Source: Nostoc sp. FACHB-892
GTDB taxonomy: Bacteria; Cyanobacteriota; Cyanobacteriia; Cyanobacteriales; Nostocaceae
NCBI RefSeq assembly: GCF_014698795.1
Contig: NZ_JACJTR010000007.1
Location: 62,001-126,000, forward strand
Direction: 5' to 3'
DNA length: 64,000 bases
Part shown: positions 63,722-64,000 of the stretch, in pieces
Layout: every line of letters starts with the position of its first letter
Numbering within the stretch: position 1 is the stretch's first letter
Made by a program: the position numbers and the translations under genes
Notes under the pieces: model-generated
Told to the model about the DNA's origin: nothing
The model's input: only the letters and a program-made list of their open reading frames with translations
Databases searched by the model: none

Positions 63722-63732
63722 TAAGATAAAAA

Positions 63733-64000
63733 ATGAATAAACGAAGAATTTCTATTGAAGATATTGCTCGGAGAGCAGGCGTTTCTCATTCTACTGTTTC
63801 ACGTGCTTTGCGAGATAACGCTCTTATTAGCCCTAAAGTGCGAGAAGAAATTAAGCAACTGGCGCAAGAAATGAACTATGTGCCGAATGCGATCGCTCAA
63901 AGCTTGCAAAATAAACGCACTAATACTATTGGAGTAGTAGTAACTTCAATAGCAGATCCCTTTTTTGCTGAGGTAGTAGATGGAATTGAACAGATAGCTA
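63733..64000 (+). CDS. LacI-family transcriptional regulator, N-terminal part (runs off the window)
   Basis: The first 89 codons are present. The DNA-binding head is canonical: SIEDIARRAGVSHSTVSRAL (helix-turn-helix), then RDNALISPKVREEIKQLAQE, the hinge-helix region MNYVPNAIAQSLQNKRTNTI, and the start of the ligand-binding domain (GVVVTSIADPFFAEVVDGIE). LacI regulators bind palindromes with a central CG like those at 61990 and 63452. It is probably the local regulator of gntK and the inositol oxygenase gene. A MITE sits just before the start, so its own promoter may now lie in or beyond that element. Confidence 0.93.
   Translation, partial: MNKRRISIEDIARRAGVSHSTVSRALRDNALISPKVREEIKQLAQEMNYVPNAIAQSLQNKRTNTIGVVVTSIADPFFAEVVDGIEQIA

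Larger units (their letters stand above)
63311..63732. other. Divergent gntK-lacI control region
   Basis: This region holds an operator-like palindrome at 63452 and a 241-bp MITE-like element at 63481-63721, described separately. The remaining sequence is AT-rich promoter-like DNA. Confidence 0.65.

Overview
The window looks like a chromosomal segment of a filamentous, Nostoc/Anabaena-type cyanobacterium. The evidence is photosystem II genes (psbB, psbT), the geranylgeranyl reductase gene chlP, a biliverdin reductase gene, a plant-type ferredoxin gene, very frequent HIP1 octamers (GCGATCGC), and short tandem heptamer-like repeats (CCCAATG/CCCAATT, CTGCTCC types) between genes. No rRNA, tRNA, CRISPR array or intact transposase was found.

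Layout. 1-5 kb: start of a DUF58 membrane protein, map, bvdR, petF and a SpoIID-type protein. 5-18 kb: mostly stress and signalling genes: sulfiredoxin, Dps, an HTH-GrpE-like protein, a STAS antagonist convergent with a response-regulator phosphatase, a DUF1350 hydrolase, an exported pentapeptide protein, an M20 amidohydrolase, a hemerythrin protein, and a receptor-like binding protein next to a Ser/Thr kinase. 18-24 kb: typA, then a two-gene unit of an EACC1-like small protein and a caspase-TPR protein, likely a conflict or cell-death module. 23.8-26.4 kb: a row of toxin-antitoxin modules in which toxins are broken and antitoxins remain open. Four copies of a 23-26 bp mini-element lie here, each splitting what reads as a HIP1 site. 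26.5-31 kb: membrane pentapeptide protein, chlP and cysA. 31.2-36.7 kb: five tandem secreted DUF4360-like paralogs plus the stub of a deleted sixth. 37.6-42.5 kb: HAD hydrolase, rps1, psbT, psbB. 42.9-48.8 kb: peptide/nickel-type ABC transporter genes on two strands with a TonB-like gene between them, and an HD protein. 49-52 kb: small genes, a 21-bp tandem array and a porin. 53-64 kb: carbohydrate genes: an MFS sugar transporter, a ribose-type ABC transporter with two binding proteins, myo-inositol oxygenase, gluconokinase and a LacI regulator whose 3' end lies outside the window.

The last region reads as a sugar or cyclitol uptake and oxidation locus. A 14-bp palindrome (TGCACACGTGTGCA) occurs twice before the inositol oxygenase gene and once between gntK and lacI, and I infer it is the LacI-family operator. 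At least three families of small non-autonomous elements with inverted ends are visible; one sits directly between that operator and the lacI start codon. Functions are assigned by recognising motifs and remembered family sequences; no search was run.
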